A stretch of 64,000 nucleotides of DNA. Origin: Omphiscola glabra (Eukaryota > Mollusca > Gastropoda > Lymnaeidae). Below the pieces are notes generated by a model. That model did no database searches and was not told the DNA's origin. It was given only the letters and a program-made list of their open reading frames with translations. This document shows positions 31,800-45,542 of this stretch, piece by piece. The number at the start of each line of letters is the position of its first letter. The stretch's first letter is position 1. The translations under genes and the position numbers were made by a program. The stretch spans positions 5,039,284-5,103,283 of the forward strand of contig OZ024808.1 in the NCBI GenBank assembly GCA_964017045.1, read 5' to 3'.

Positions 31800-34700
31800 A
31801 AAAAGGAAGTCATACATCATTGAATGAATAGCAGAAGGAAGTCATGCATCATTGAATGAATAGACAAAGGAAGTGATGCACCATTGGATGAATAGCTGAA
31901 GGAAGTCATGCATCATTGAATGAATAGCAGAAGGAAGTCATGCATCATTGAATGAATAGACAAAGGAAGTGATGCACCATTGGATGAATAGCTGAAGGAA
32001 GTCATGCATCATTGAATGAATAGCAGAAGGAAGTCATGCATCATTGAATGAATAGACAAAGGAAGTGATGCACCATTGGATGAATAGCTGAAGGAAGTCA
32101 TGCATCATTGAATGAATAGACAAAGGAAGTCATGCATCATTGGATGAATAGCAGAAGGAAGTCATGCATCATTGAATGAATAGACGAAGGAAGTCATGCA
32201 TCATTGAATGAATAGCAGAAGGAAGTCATGCATCATTGAATGAATAGACAAAGGAAGTCATGCATCATTGAATGAATAGATGAAGGAAGTCATGCATCAT
32301 TGAATGAATAGACAAAGGATGTCATGCATCATTGGATGAATAGCAGAAGGAAGTCATGCATCATTGAATGAATAGACAAAGGAAGTCATGCATCATTGAA
32401 TGAATAGACGAAGGAAGTCATGCATCATTGAATGAATAGACAAAGGAAGTCATGCATCATTGAATGAATAGACAAAGGAAGTCATGCATCATTGGATGAA
32501 TAGACAAAGGAAGTCATGCATCATTGAATGAATAGACGAAGGAAGTCATGCATCATTGAATGAATAGACAAAGGAAGTCATGCATCATTGAATGAATAGA
32601 CGAAGGAAGTCATGCATCATTGAATGAATAGACAAAGGAAGTCATGCATCATTGAATGAATAGACGAAGGAAGTCATGCATCATTGGATGAATAGACAAA
32701 GGAAGTCATGGATCATTGAATGAATAGACGAAGGAAGTCATGCATCATTGAATGAATAGACAAAGGAAGTCATGCATCATTGAATGAATAGACAAAGGAA
32801 GTCATGCATCATTGAATGAATAGACGAAGGAAGTCATGCATCATTGGATGAATAGACAAAGGAAGTCATGGATCATTGAATGAATAGACGAAGGAAGTCA
32901 TGCATCATTGAATGAATAGACAAAGGAAGTCATGCATCATTGAATGAATAGACGAAGGAAGTCATGCATCATTGAATGAATAGACAAAGGAAGTCATGCA
33001 TCATTGAATGAATAGCAGAAGGAAGTCATGCATCATTGAATGAATAGACGAAGGAAGTCATGCATCATTGAATGAATAGACGAAGGATGTCATGCATCAT
33101 TGAATGAATAGACAAAGGAAGTCATGCATCATTGAATGAATAGCAGAAGGAAGTCATGCATCATTGAATGAATAGCAGAAGGAAGTCATGCATCATTGGA
33201 TGAATAGACAAAGGAAGTCATGCATCATTGAATGAATAGACAAAGGATGTCATGCATCATTGAATGAATAGACAAAGGAAGTCATGCATCATTGAATGAA
33301 TAGACGAAGGAAGTCATGCATCATTGAATGAATAGACAAAGGAAGTCATGCATCATTGAATGAATAGCAGAAGGAAGTCATGCATCATTGAATGAATAGA
33401 CGAAGGAAGTCATGCATCATTGAATGAATAGACGAAGGATGTCATGCATCATTGAATGAATAGACAAAGGAAGTCATGCATCATTGAATGAACAGACAAA
33501 GGAAGTCATGCATCATTGAATGAATAGACAAAGGAAGTCATGCATCATTGAATGAATAGACAAAGGAAGTCATGCATCATTGAATGAATAGACGAAGGAA
33601 GTCATGCATCATTAAATGAATAGACAAAGGATGTCATGCATCATTGAATGAATAGACAAAGGAAGTCATGCATCATTGAATGAATAGACGAAGGAAGTCA
33701 TGCATCATTAAATGAATAGACAAAGGATGTCATGCATCATTGAATGAATAGCAGAAGGAAGTCATGCATCATTGAATGAATAGACAAAGGATGTCATGCA
33801 TCATTGAATGAATAGCAGAAGGAAGTCATGCATCATTGAATGAATAGACAAAGGAAGTCATGCATCATTGAATGAATAGCAGAAGGAAGTCATGCATCAT
33901 TGAATGAATAGACAAAGGAAGTCATGCATCATTGAATGAATAGACAAAGGATGTCATGCATCATTGAATGAATAGACAAAGGAAGTCATGCATCATTGAA
34001 TGAATAGCAGAAGGAAGTCATGCATCATTGAATGAATAGCAGAAGGAAGTCATGCATCATTGAATGAATAGCAGAAGGAAGTCATGCATCATTGAATGAA
34101 TAGCAGAAGGAAGTCATGCATCATTGAATGAATAGACAAAGGAAGTCATGCATCATTGAATGAATAGCAGAAGGAAGTCATGCATCATTGAATGAATAGC
34201 AGAAGGAAGTCATGCATCATTGAATGAATAGCAGAAGGAAGTCATGCATCATTGAATGAATAGCAGAAGGAAGTCATGCATCATTGAATGAATAGCAGAA
34301 GGAAGTCATGCATCATTGAATGAATAGACAAAGGAAGTCATGCATCATTGAATGAATAGCAGAAGGAAGTCATGCATCATTGAATGAATAGCAGAAGGAA
34401 GTCATGCATCATTGAATGAATAGCAGAAGGATGTCATGCATCATTGAATGAATAGCAGAAGGAAGTCATGCATCATTGAATGAATAGACAAAGGATGTCA
34501 TGCATCATTGAATGAATAGCAGAAGGAAGTCATGCATCATTGAATGAATAGACAAAGGATGTCATGCATCATTGAATGAATAGCAGAAGGAAGTCATGCA
34601 TCATTGAATGAATAGACGAAGGAAGTCATGCATCATTGAATGAATAGCAGAAGGATGTCATGCATCATTGAATGAATAGCAGAAGGAAGTCATGCATCAT

Positions 34701-37700
34701 TGAATGAATAGACAAAGGATGTCATGCATCATTGAATGAATAGCAGAAGGAAGTCATGCATCATTGAATGAATAGACAAAGGAAGTCATGCATCATTGAA
34801 TGAATAGCAGAAGGAAGTCATGCATCATTGAATGAATAGACGAAGGAAGTCATGCATCATTGAATGAATAGCAGAAGGAAGTCATGCATCATTGAATGAA
34901 TAGACGAAGGAAGTCATGCATCATTGAATGAATAGACAAAGGAAGTCATGCATCATTGAATGAATAGACGAAGGAAGTCATGCATCATTGAATGAATAGA
35001 CAAAGGATGTCATGCATCATTGAATGAATAGACAAAGGAAGTCATGCATCATTGAATGAATAGACAAAGGATGTCATGCATCATTGGATGAATAGACAAA
35101 GGATGTCATGCATCATTGAATGAATAGACAAAGGAAGTCATGCATCATTGAATGAATAGACGAAGGAAGTCATGCATCATTGAATGAATAGACAAAGGAA
35201 GTCATGCATCATTGAATGAATAGACAAAGGATGTCATGCATCATTGAATGAATAGACGAAGGATGTCATGCATCATTGAATGAATAGACAAAGGAAGTCA
35301 TGCATCATTGATTGAATAGACAAAGGATGTCATGCATCATTGAATGAATAGACAAAGGAAGTCATGCATCATTGAATGAATAGCAGAAGGAAGTCATGCA
35401 TCATTGAATGAATAGCAGAAGGAAGTCATGCATCATTGAATGAATAGCCAAAGGAAGTCATGCATCATTGAATGAATAGCAGAAGGAAGTCATGCATCAT
35501 TGAATGAATAGACAAAGGAAGTCATGCATCATTGAATGAATAGCAGAAGGAAGTCATGCATCATTGAATGAATAGCAGAAGGAAGTCATGCATCATTGAA
35601 TGAATAGCAGAAGGAAGTCATGCATCATTGAATGAATAGACAAAGGAAGTCATGCATCATTGAATGAATAGCAGAAGGAAGTCATGCATCATTGAATGAA
35701 TAGCAGAAGGAAGTCATGCATCATTGAATGAATAGCAGAAGGATGTCATGCATCATTGAATGAATAGCAGAAGGAAGTCATGCATCATTGAATGAATAGA
35801 CAAAGGATGTCATGCATCATTGAATGAATAGCAGAAGGAAGTCATGCATCATTGAATGAATAGACAAAGGATGTCATGCATCATTGAATGAATAGCAGAA
35901 GGAAGTCATGCATCATTGAATGAATAGACGAAGGAAGTCATGCATCATTGAATGAATAGACAAAGGATGTCATGCATCATTGAATGAATAGACAAAGGAA
36001 GTCATGCATCATTGAATGAATAGACGAAGGATGTCATGCATCATTGAATGAATAGACGAAGGAAGTCATGCATCATTGAATGAATAGCAGAAGGAAGTCA
36101 TGCATCATTGAATGAATAGACGAAGGAAGTCATGCATCATTGAATGAATAGCAGAAGGAAGTCATGCATTATTGAATGAATAGACGAAGGATGTCATGCA
36201 TCATTGAATGAATAGCAGAAGGAAGTCATGCATCATTGAATGAATAGACGAAGGAAGTCATGCATCATTGAATGAATAGACAAAGGATGTCATGCATCAT
36301 TGAATGAATAGACAAAGGAAGTCATGCATCATTGAATGAATAGACAAAGGATGTCATGCATCATTGGATGAATAGACAAAGGATGTCATGCATCATTGAA
36401 TGAATAGACAAAGGAAGTCATGCATCATTGAATGAATAGACGAAGGAAGTCATGCATCATTGAATGAATAGACAAAGGAAGTCATGCATCATTGAATGAA
36501 TAGACAAAGGATGTCATGCATCATTGAATGAATAGACGAAGGATGTCATGCATCATTGAATGAATAGACAAAGGATGTCATGCATCATTGAATGAATAGA
36601 CAAAGGAAGTCATGCATCATTGAATGAATAGACAAAGGAAGTCATGCATCATTGAATGAATAGACAAAGGATGTCATACATCATTGAATGAATAGACGAA
36701 GGAAGTCATGCATCATTGAATGAATAGACAAAGGAAGTCATGCATCATTGAATGAATAGACGAAGGAAGTCATGCATCATTGAATGAATAGACAAAGGAA
36801 GTCATGCATCATTGGATGAATAGCAGAAGGAAGTCATGCATCATTGAATGAATAGAGAAAGGAAGTCATGCATCATTGAATGAATAGACGAAGGAAGTCA
36901 TGCATCATTGAATGAATAGACGAAGGAAGTCATGCATCATTGAATGAATAGACAAAGGAAGTCATGCATCATTGAATGAATAGACGAAGGAAGTCATGCA
37001 TCATTGAATGAATAGACAAAGGATGTCATACATCATTGAATGAATAGACGAAGGAAGTCATGCATCATTGAATGAATAGACAAAGGAAGTCATGCATCAT
37101 TGAATGAATAGCAGAAGGAAGTCATGCATCATTGAATGAATAGCAGAAGGAAGTCATGCATAATTGAGTGAAAATGACAAAGGAAGTCATGCATCATTGA
37201 ATGAATAGACAAAGGAAGTCATGCATCATTGAATGAATAGACAAAGGAAGTCATGCATCATTGAATGAATAGACAAAGGAAGTCATGCATCATTGAATGA
37301 ATAGACAAAGGAAGTCATGCATCATTGAATGAATAGACAAAGGATGTCATGCATCATTGAATGAATAGACAAAGGATGTCATGCATCATTGAATGAATAG
37401 CAGAAGGAAGTCATGCATCATTGAATGAATAGACGAAGGAAGTCATGCATCATTGAATGAATAGACGAAGGAAGTCATGCATCATTGGATGAATAGCAGA
37501 AGGAAGTCATGCATCATTGAATGAATAGACAAAGGAAGTCATGCATCATTGAATGAATAGACAAAGGATGTCATTCATCATTGAATGAATAGACAAAGGA
37601 AGTCATGCATCATTGAATGAATAGACAAAGGATGTCATGCATCATTGAATGAATAGACAAAGGATGTCATGCATCATTGAATGAATAGCTGAAGGAAGTC

Positions 37701-40137
37701 ATGCATCATTGAATGAATAGACAAAGGATGTCATTCATCATTGAATGAATAGACAAAGGAAGTCATGCATCATTGAATGAATAGACAAAGGATGTCATGC
37801 ATCATTGAATGAATAGACAAAGGATGTCATGCATCATTGAATGAATAGACAAAGGATGTCATGCATCATTGAATGAATAGACAAAGGAAGTCATGCATCA
37901 TTGAATGAATAGACAAAGGAAGTCATGCATCATTGAATGAATAGACAAAGGAAGTCATGCATCATTGGATGAATAGCAGAAGGAAGTCATGCATCATTGA
38001 ATGAATAGACAAAGGATGTCATGCATCATTGAATGAATAGACAAAGGAAGTCATGCATCATTGAATGAATAGACAAAGGAAGTCATGCATCATTGAATGA
38101 ATAGACAAAGGAAGTCATGCATCATTGGATGAATAGCAGAAGGAAGTCATGCATCATTGAATGGATAGACAAAGGATGTCATGCATCATTGAATGAATAG
38201 ACAAAGGATGTCATGCATCATTGAATGAATAGCAGAAGGAAGTCATGCATCATTGAATGAATAGACAAAGGATGTCATGCATCATTGAATGAATAGCAGA
38301 AGGAAGTCATGCATCATTGAATGAATAGACAAAGGATGTCATGCATCATTGAATGAATAGACAAAGGAAGTCATGCATCATTGAATGAATAGACAAAGGA
38401 AGTCATGCATCATTGAATGAATAGACAAAGGATGTCATGCATCATTGAATGAATAGACAAAGGAAGTCATGCATCATAGAATGAATAGACAAAGGAAGTC
38501 ATGCATCATTGAATGAATAGACAAAGGAAGTCATGCATCATTGAATGAATAGCAGAAGGAAGTCATGCATCATTGAATGAATAGCAGAAGGAAGTCATGC
38601 ATCATTGAATGAATAGACAAAGGAAGTCATGCATCATTGAATGAATAGACAAAGGAAGTCATGCATCATTGAATGAATAGACAAAGGAAGTCATGCATCA
38701 TTGAATGAATAGCAGAAGGAAGTCATGCATCATTGAATGAATAGCAGAAGGAAGTCATGCATCATTGAATGAATAGACAAAGGAAGTCATGCATCATTGA
38801 ATGAATAGACAAAGGATGTCATGCATCATTGAATGAATAGACAAAGGATGTCATGCATCATTGAATGAATAGCAGAAGGAAGTCATGCATCATTGAATGA
38901 ATAGACGAAGGAAGTCATGCATCATTGAATGAATAGACGAAGGAAGTCATGCATCATTGGATGAATAGCAGAAGGAAGTCATGCATCATTGAATGAATAG
39001 ACAAAGGAAGTCATGCATCATTGAATGAATAGACAAAGGATGTCATTCATCATTGAATGAATAGACAAAGGAAGTCATGCATCATTGAATGAATAGACAA
39101 AGGATGTCATGCATCATTGAATGAATAGACAAAGGAAGTCATGCATCATTGAATGAATAGCTGAAGGAAGTCATGCATCATTGAATGAATAGACAAAGGA
39201 TGTCATTCATCATTGAATGAATAGACAAAGGAAGTCATGCATCATTGAATGAATAGACAAAGGATGTCATGCATCATTGAATGAATAGACAAAGGATGTC
39301 ATGCATCATTGAATGAATAGACAAAGGATGTCATGCATCATTGAATGAATAGACAAAGGAAGTCATGCATCATTGAATGAATAGACAAAGGAAGTCATGC
39401 ATCATTGAATGAATAGACAAAGGAAGTCATGCATCATTGGATGAATAGCAGAAGGAAGTCATGCATCATTGAATGAATAGACAAAGGATGTCATGCATCA
39501 TTGAATGAATAGACAAAGGAAGTCATGCATCATTGAATGAATAGACAAAGGAAGTCATGCATCATTGAATGAATAGACAAAGGAAGTCATGCATCATTGG
39601 ATGAATAGCAGAAGGAAGTCATGCATCATTGAATGGATAGACAAAGGATGTCATGCATCATTGAATGAATAGACAAAGGATGTCATGCATCATTGAATGA
39701 ATAGCAGAAGGAAGTCATGCATCATTGAATGAATAGACAAAGGATGTCATGCATCATTGAATGAATAGCAGAAGGAAGTCATGCATCATTGAATGAATAG
39801 ACAAAGGATGTCATGCATCATTGAATGAATAGACAAAGGAAGTCATGCATCATTGAATGAATAGACAAAGGAAGTCATGCATCATTGAATGAATAGACAA
39901 AGGATGTCATGCATCATTGAATGAATAGACAAAGGAAGTCATGCATCATAGAATGAATAGACAAAGGAAGTCATGCATCATTGAATGAATAGACAAAGGA
40001 AGTCATGCATCATTGAATGAATAGCAGAAGGAAGTCATGCATCATTGAATGAATAGCAGAAGGAAGTCATGCATCATTGAATGAATAGACGAAGGAAGTC
40101 ATGCATCATTGGATGAATAGACAAAAGATGTCATTTC
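31800..40137. repeat. 8.3-kb satellite of a 32-bp unit, about 260 copies, with higher-order repeats
   Basis: The unit reads AGGAAGTCATGCATCATTGA then ATGAATAGACAA. Three main variants differ at the junction (GACAAAGG, GACGAAGG, GCAGAAGG) and at AAGTC or ATGTC. Rare markers repeat at fixed distances. TCATTCATCA lies at 37571/37731 and again at 39043/39203, ATGGATAGAC at 38161 and 39633, and GCATCATAGA at 38471 and 39943, all exactly 1472 bp (46 units) apart. Another block recurs at 1280-1312 bp. Each unit carries a palindromic ATGCAT. No interspersed gene or transposon is seen. Confidence 0.98.
37290..40077. repeat. recent 1472-bp tandem duplication within the satellite
   Basis: Segments about 37290-38605 and 38762-40077 match unit by unit, including rare variants, with one difference noticed (ATGTC against AAGTC near 37659 and 39131). 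Confidence 0.85.
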
Positions 40138-40139
40138 AC

Positions 40140-41045
40140 TGTAATGTCAGGCTTCGTGCATTAATTTTCGTTAGTGTTCTAAAAAATATTATGTTGAGTT
40201 GATTGTCTGACGTCACAACACCAGCATGTAGGAATTTGTTTTAAAAAAACAGAGGGCTTAAAAGACTGCGTCACACAAAAAACAAAAAGAACCCACAAAT
40301 AAACAATTTTTGTGGACAACTAAACCGTCTAAATATTGCGTTTAAAACCTTTGCTCCGATTGGTCAACCATTCTGCAACGGAAATGACGGCATAAACAAC
40401 ACTGCTTTTCATAAACACGGATCCTGTGTGTGTTTGTGTGCGTATTTGTGTGTGCGCCATTCGAACATATTTTTACTTGTCGAAATCAAATTATGTTCAT
40501 GGCATAGAATGGGCGTGTGTTCCACAAAACTATAACCATTGGTAGGCATGGGCTGTCTCATTGAATGGCCGTACTCGGGCATTCGCAAACTAAACAGATT
40601 TCAGATTTATTTAAAGGAACACGCCTGTCCAATAATATATGACACATGTAACACTGCGCACACAGGAAATGACCTCCATTACACATGTAACACTACGCAC
40701 ACAGGAAATGACCTTCATTGTTTATTGCGAACGAAGTGGAGTTGCAGTAATGCGCCAAAGGTGTTTAATGATTTCAATCACAACCTGTTTGGGATGGTTT
40801 GGGGGGCGGGGGTGGGGGCTGCTTTAAACCCTAGGTTTGCTGTATAGATTGGGACCGCTGCTGAGATGTGTTCAACTGTTTTTTTCGGCTAACGACACAA
40901 CGAGTCCGGGTTATAACGACAGAATCTTCATTAATTTATATTGTTTTATATTTGCTTTTCTTTAAGGTTGGTAGTAACCAGATATCAAATGTTAGCATGT
41001 CAGTAATGTAGGTTGGTTGAAGTTGGATCGAACTGTTTTGTAGTC
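40140..41045. other. unique flank of the satellite
   Basis: Non-repetitive apart from a GTGTGTTTGTGTGCG run near 40430 and a 39-bp duplication (ACACATGTAACACT(G/A)CGCAC) at 40638-40715. No gene seen. Confidence 0.45.
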
Positions 41046-41054
41046 CGTCTGTGC

Positions 41055-41325
41055 AGTGGTCCGCCTAGACAGTGGTCCGCCTGACTGTGGTCCACCTGGA
41101 CAGTGGTCCGCCTGGACAGTGGTTCGACTGGAAAGTGTTCCGCCTGGACAGTGGTCCGCCTGGACAGTGGTCCGCCTGACTGTGGTCCGCCTGGACAGTG
41201 GTCCGCCTGGACAGTGGTCCGCCTGGACAGTGGTCCGCCTGGACAGTGGTCCGCCTGGACAGTGGTCCGCCTGGACAGTGGTCCGCCTGGACAGTGGTCC
41301 GCCTGGACAGTGTTCCGCCTGTATT
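41055..41325. repeat. 16-bp minisatellite, about 17 copies
   Basis: The unit is GGTCCGCCTGGACAGT. Open frames occur in several registers and are artefacts. Confidence 0.95.
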
Positions 41326-41506
41326 TGAGTCACCAACCTCTGGTATTGGTGCTTTAGTTACCATCCACTCTTTATCGTGTTTTTTTTCTGTCCAATCTGT
41401 CTGTGTCTTTTTCGACAAGGCTTCTCAAATGCTGATGTTGGTGTCTCTAATTCCACTTTGTATCATGTTTGTTCGGTGCATTTGCTCATCAAACTCTTCC
41501 GTGTGA

Positions 41507-41578
41507 CCAAGAGGCAGAGCGTTATTGTACTCCCCATTGCAGAGGCAGAGCGTTATAGTACTCCCCATTGCAGAGACA
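41507..41578. repeat. 31-bp duplication, 2 copies
   Basis: GAGGCAGAGCGTTATTGTAC and GAGGCAGAGCGTTATAGTAC in tandem. Confidence 0.8.
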
Positions 41579-41674
41579 GCTTATCAATTTCCACACATTT
41601 GTGGACTGCTGACTGAATATTGCGGGGCCAGTGCTGGTCAATAAAAAAGTAAATTGTAAAACGCCCAGACCTAC

Positions 41675-42270
41675 CCCTCGGTGTTTGATGGGGGTATCGC
41701 TGACCCATCCCATGGTGTTCGATGAGGGTATCTCTGACCCAACCCATGGTGTTTAATGAGGGTATCTCTGACCCAACCCATGGTGTTTAATGAGGGTATC
41801 TCTGACCCAACCCATGGTGTTTAATGAGGGTATCTCTGACCCAACCCATGGTGTTTAATGAGGGTATCTCTGAACCAACCCATGGTGTTTAATGAGGGTA
41901 TCTCTGACCTACCCCTAGGTGCTTAATGAGGGTATCTCTGAACCAACCCATGGTGTTTAATGAGGGTATCTCTGACCTACCCCTAGGAGCTTAATGAGGG
42001 TATCTCTGAACCAACCCATGGTGTTTAATGAGGGTATCTCTGACCTACCCCTAGGTGCTTAATGAGGGTATCTCTGAACCAACCCATGATGTTTAATGAG
42101 GGTATCTCTGACCTACCCCTAGGTGCTTAATGAGGGTATCTCTGAACCAACCCATGGTGTTTAATGAGGGTATCTCTGACCTACCCCTAGGTGCTTAATG
42201 AGGGTATCTCTGAACCAACCCATGGTGTTTAATGAGGGTATCTCTGACCTACCCCTAGGTGCTTAATGAT
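41675..42270. repeat. 34-bp minisatellite, about 17 copies, later half as a 68-bp dimer
   Basis: The unit contains TTAATGAGGGTATCTCTGAC. From about 41890 two types alternate strictly: AACCAACCCATGGTGT and CCTACCCCTAGGTGC. This makes a 68-bp higher-order unit. Confidence 0.95.
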
Positions 42271-42660
42271 GGTAATCTGTACTCAAACTTTGTTTGTCTT
42301 TCACGAAGAAGCATATACATGCCAAACCCTTACATTATTTACAAAACTTATTTACAAAAAGAATTCTAATTGGATAAATTTAAAGGGTTTTTGTAACCAC
42401 CAAATAAACCAACTCATTTGAAGATCAGTTGAATATGTTAAATGACGTCTGTCAGTCGAAGCATAAACGAAACTGTTAGTTAATTTGTGCTCTGTAATGT
42501 GCCTAACCTGTTAAATAACGCACTGATTGGAACACGGGTGGTGCGCAAAGATTTCCGTTCATTTAGTGTCAGTGACGCGTTCATCTTTACCAATAATATA
42601 AGGAAAGGAAAATTGTATTTTTTTATCACCGTTAACTTGGATGTCTTTATTTTATCTTTC
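42271..42660. other. unique spacer
   Basis: No array, transposon end or convincing frame. Confidence 0.4.
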
Positions 42661-42682
42661 TTTTACCTCACTCATCCTTTAT

Positions 42683-43112
42683 TCTGTCCATCCCTGTCCA
42701 TTTATTCTGTCCATCCCTGTCCATTTATTCTGTCCAACCCTGTCCATTTATTCTGTACATCCCTGTCCATTTATTCTGTCCATCCCTGTCCATTCATTCT
42801 GTCCATCCCTGTCCATTTATTCTGTCCATCCCTGTCCATTTATTCTGTCCATACCTGTCCATTTATTCTGTCCATCCCTGTCCATTTATTCTGTTCATCC
42901 CTGTCCATTCATTCTGTCCATCCCTGTCCATTTATTCTGTCCATCCCTGTCCATTTATTCTGTCCATCCCTTTCCATTTATTCTGTCCATCCCTGTCCAT
43001 TTATTCTGTCCATACCTGTCCATTTATTCTGTCCATCCCTGTCCATTTATTCTGTTCATCCCTGTCCATTTATTCTGTCCATCCCTGTCCATTTATTCTG
43101 TCCATCCCTGTT
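42683..43112. repeat. 23-bp minisatellite, about 19 copies
   Basis: The unit is TCCATTTATTCTGTCCATCC then CTG. Long frames across it are artefacts. Confidence 0.95.
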
Positions 43113-43334
43113 CAGTTTTACTTATTCCTATTTCCTCAAACGGGTCCAAATGTGATTCTAACCTTTATGAAAGCTTATTTTCAGAGGGAAAATACATTTG
43201 TTAATAACATTTACTTTAATACGATTGGGTTGACACATCTCAACACTTAACAAAAATAAGTTTTAAAAAACGATTTTTTTCGCCATGATCTGAGTTCTCC
43301 CTCAAACGGTTATCAAAGGGTTACAAATGTGCTC

Positions 43335-43835
43335 TGAACCCAGCCCTGAACCCCGCTCTGAACCCCGCACTGAACCCCGCACTGAACCCCACCCTGAACC
43401 CCGCACTGAACCCCGCACTGAACCCCGCCCTGAACCCCACCCTGAACCCCGCTCTGAACCCCGCCCTGAACCCCGCTCTGAACCACGCACTGAACCCCGC
43501 ACTGAACACCCCACTGAACCCCGCCCTGAACCCCGCACTGAACCCCGCCCTGAACCCCGCACTGAACCCCGCTCTGAACCCCGCCCTGAACCCCACCCTG
43601 AACCCCACCCTGAACCCCGCACTGAACCCCGCTCTGAACCCCGCCCTGAACCCCGCTCTGAACCTCGCCCTGAACCCCGCTCTGAACCCCGCTCTGAACC
43701 CGCACTGAACTCCACCCTGAACCCCGCTCTGAGCCCCGCCCTGAATCCCGCTCTGAACCCCGCACTGAACCCCGCACTGAACCCCGCACTGAACCCCGCC
43801 CTGAACCCCGCCCTGAACCCCGCTCTGAACCCCTC
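43335..43835. repeat. 12-bp minisatellite, about 42 copies
   Basis: The unit is CTGAACCCCGCA with C/T/A variation before CTGAA. It reads as PEPRTEPR-like or SERGSG-like chains in different frames; all three frames of a strand cannot be real and no splice or start context supports any. Confidence 0.95.
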
Positions 43836-43889
43836 CCTGGGCTCGATATTGCGCCGTGAATCGAGATGGGTAAAAAAACTCGTGAGGCC

Positions 43890-44420
43890 CGCTTCACAGG
43901 CGAGGACCTGAAAAAAATGCTACATGCCCGTCTGACAGGCGAGGATCTAACAAAGATGCTACATGGCCGTCTGACAGTCTAGGACCTGAAAAAGATGCTA
44001 CATGCCCGTCTGACAGTCTAGGACCTGAAAAAGATGCTACATGCCCGTCTGACAGGTTAGGACCTAACAACGATGCTACATGGCCGTCTGACAGTCTAGG
44101 ACCTGAAAAAGATGCTACATGCCCGTCTGACTGTCTAGGACCTGAAAAAGATGCTACATGCCCGTCTGACAGTCTAGGGCCTGAAAAAGATGCTACATGC
44201 CCGTCTGACAGTCTAGGACCTGAAAAAGATGCTACATGCCCGTCTGACTGTCTAGGGCCTGAAAAAGATGCTACATGCCCGTCTGACAGGCGAGGACCTA
44301 ACAGAGATGCTATATGCCCGTGTGACAGGCGAGGACCTGACAAAAATGCTACATGCCCGTGTGACAGTCTAGAACCTTACAAAGATGCTACATACTCGTG
44401 TGACAGGCGATGACCTAAAA
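43890..44420. repeat. 39-bp minisatellite, about 13 copies
   Basis: The unit begins CATGCCCGTCTGACAGTCTA and continues GGACCTGAAAAAGATGCTA. Confidence 0.95.
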
Positions 44421-44486
44421 AAAGATGCTACATTTTTAGATGTTACATGCGCACCTGTTCGAATATCGCCACAATCAGATTAAACC

Positions 44487-44635
44487 ATCTGACAATGAAT
44501 ATACCATCTGACAGTGACTATACCATCTGACTGTGACTATACCATCTGGCAGTGACTATACCTTCTGACAATGACTATACCATCTGGCAGTGACTATACT
44601 ATCTGACAATGACTATACCATCTGACAGTGGCTTA
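44487..44635. repeat. 19-bp minisatellite, about 8 copies
   Basis: The unit is TGACTATACCATCTGACAG. Confidence 0.9.
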
Positions 44636-44649
44636 GTAATAAAACAATA

Positions 44650-45165
44650 GACTAAAAAATAAGGCATTGATAAAATATTAATTTATAATTTTTACATTCG
44701 TAATTTATAAAACTTATAAAGTTTGATTTATTTTGTTTTTGTTTTACTTTAAATTCTTTTCTACGCCCTTATATCTTTTTTTAATAAAAAATAGGGCGGG
44801 GGGGGGGGCGCTCACTGGTTTCCGTCCACCCTCGGGCAGCAGTCACATCGAATATCAATCTGACATTCTGGCAACATCTCCCAGCCCCGTGTTTGTGTGT
44901 AGAAAAATAATTTTGGCCTTTTGCTAAAGAAAAATCTGGCACCTCCGCCAATGTTCTTAGAGCGACTTCTGGCTGGGTATTTTTAGGGGCGGGAGTGTAG
45001 GTGGTGGGCAGGTAAGGAAAGGGAAAGAAAAATCGCGGAAAAGATAAAGACATCTCACATCTTGAAGTGAGTTGTCCCACTTTCACACGAGAGCGATCAT
45101 CGGTTCAATAACGCAGAAGTTTCTTGCAACCATTAGGAAATCTAAACTATATGATTTGTTTTAAA
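44650..45165. other. unique stretch with one G tract
   Basis: Contains a G run near 44798. The open frames are not recognisable as protein families. Confidence 0.4.
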
Positions 45166-45175
45166 CCCCTTAGAC

Positions 45176-45358
45176 CAGCGGTTCTCAACCTGTTGGTCGC
45201 GACGCCATTTGAGGGTCGAACGATCCTTACACAAGGGTTGCCTAAGCCCATCGGAAAACAAATATTTTATGAAGTAGCAACGAAAATAATTTTATGGCTG
45301 TGGGGTTACCACAACAGGAGGAAATGTATTGCGACATTAGAAAGTTTGAGGACCACTG
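45176..45358 (-). mobile_element. SPIN-like hAT MITE, copy 3
   Basis: It lies in inverted orientation: left end CAGCGGTTCTCAACCTG with GGTCGCGAC, right end reading inward CAGTGGTCCTCAAACTTTC. Interior parts (CGTTGCTACTTCATAAAAT on the minus strand) match copies 1 and 2. Target duplication CCTTAGAC (45168-45175) and TCTTAGAC (45359-45366), one mismatch. Confidence 0.85.
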
Positions 45359-45542
45359 TCTTAGACGATCTTAAGACATTTAGCATAGTTTACCTGGCAA
45401 ATATAACGTACAATAATTTGGGATTGAACTAATATCTTTGACCTGACATGCAAATATTTATACACAAATTTATAATTGTATATGTGATGCATATGTTTGT
45501 GTTTAAATGTTAAGATTTTTTTTCTCTCGTACTGATACTTCT

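Noticed and set aside
31800..40137. CRISPR-like array
   Set aside because: The units are head to tail with no unique spacers, the DNA is eukaryotic and no cas-like gene is near.
43327..43911. Long open frames reading PEPRTEPR-like or SERGSG-like proteins
   Set aside because: The 12-bp period keeps several frames open on both strands at once; there is no start context, splice signal or non-repetitive domain.
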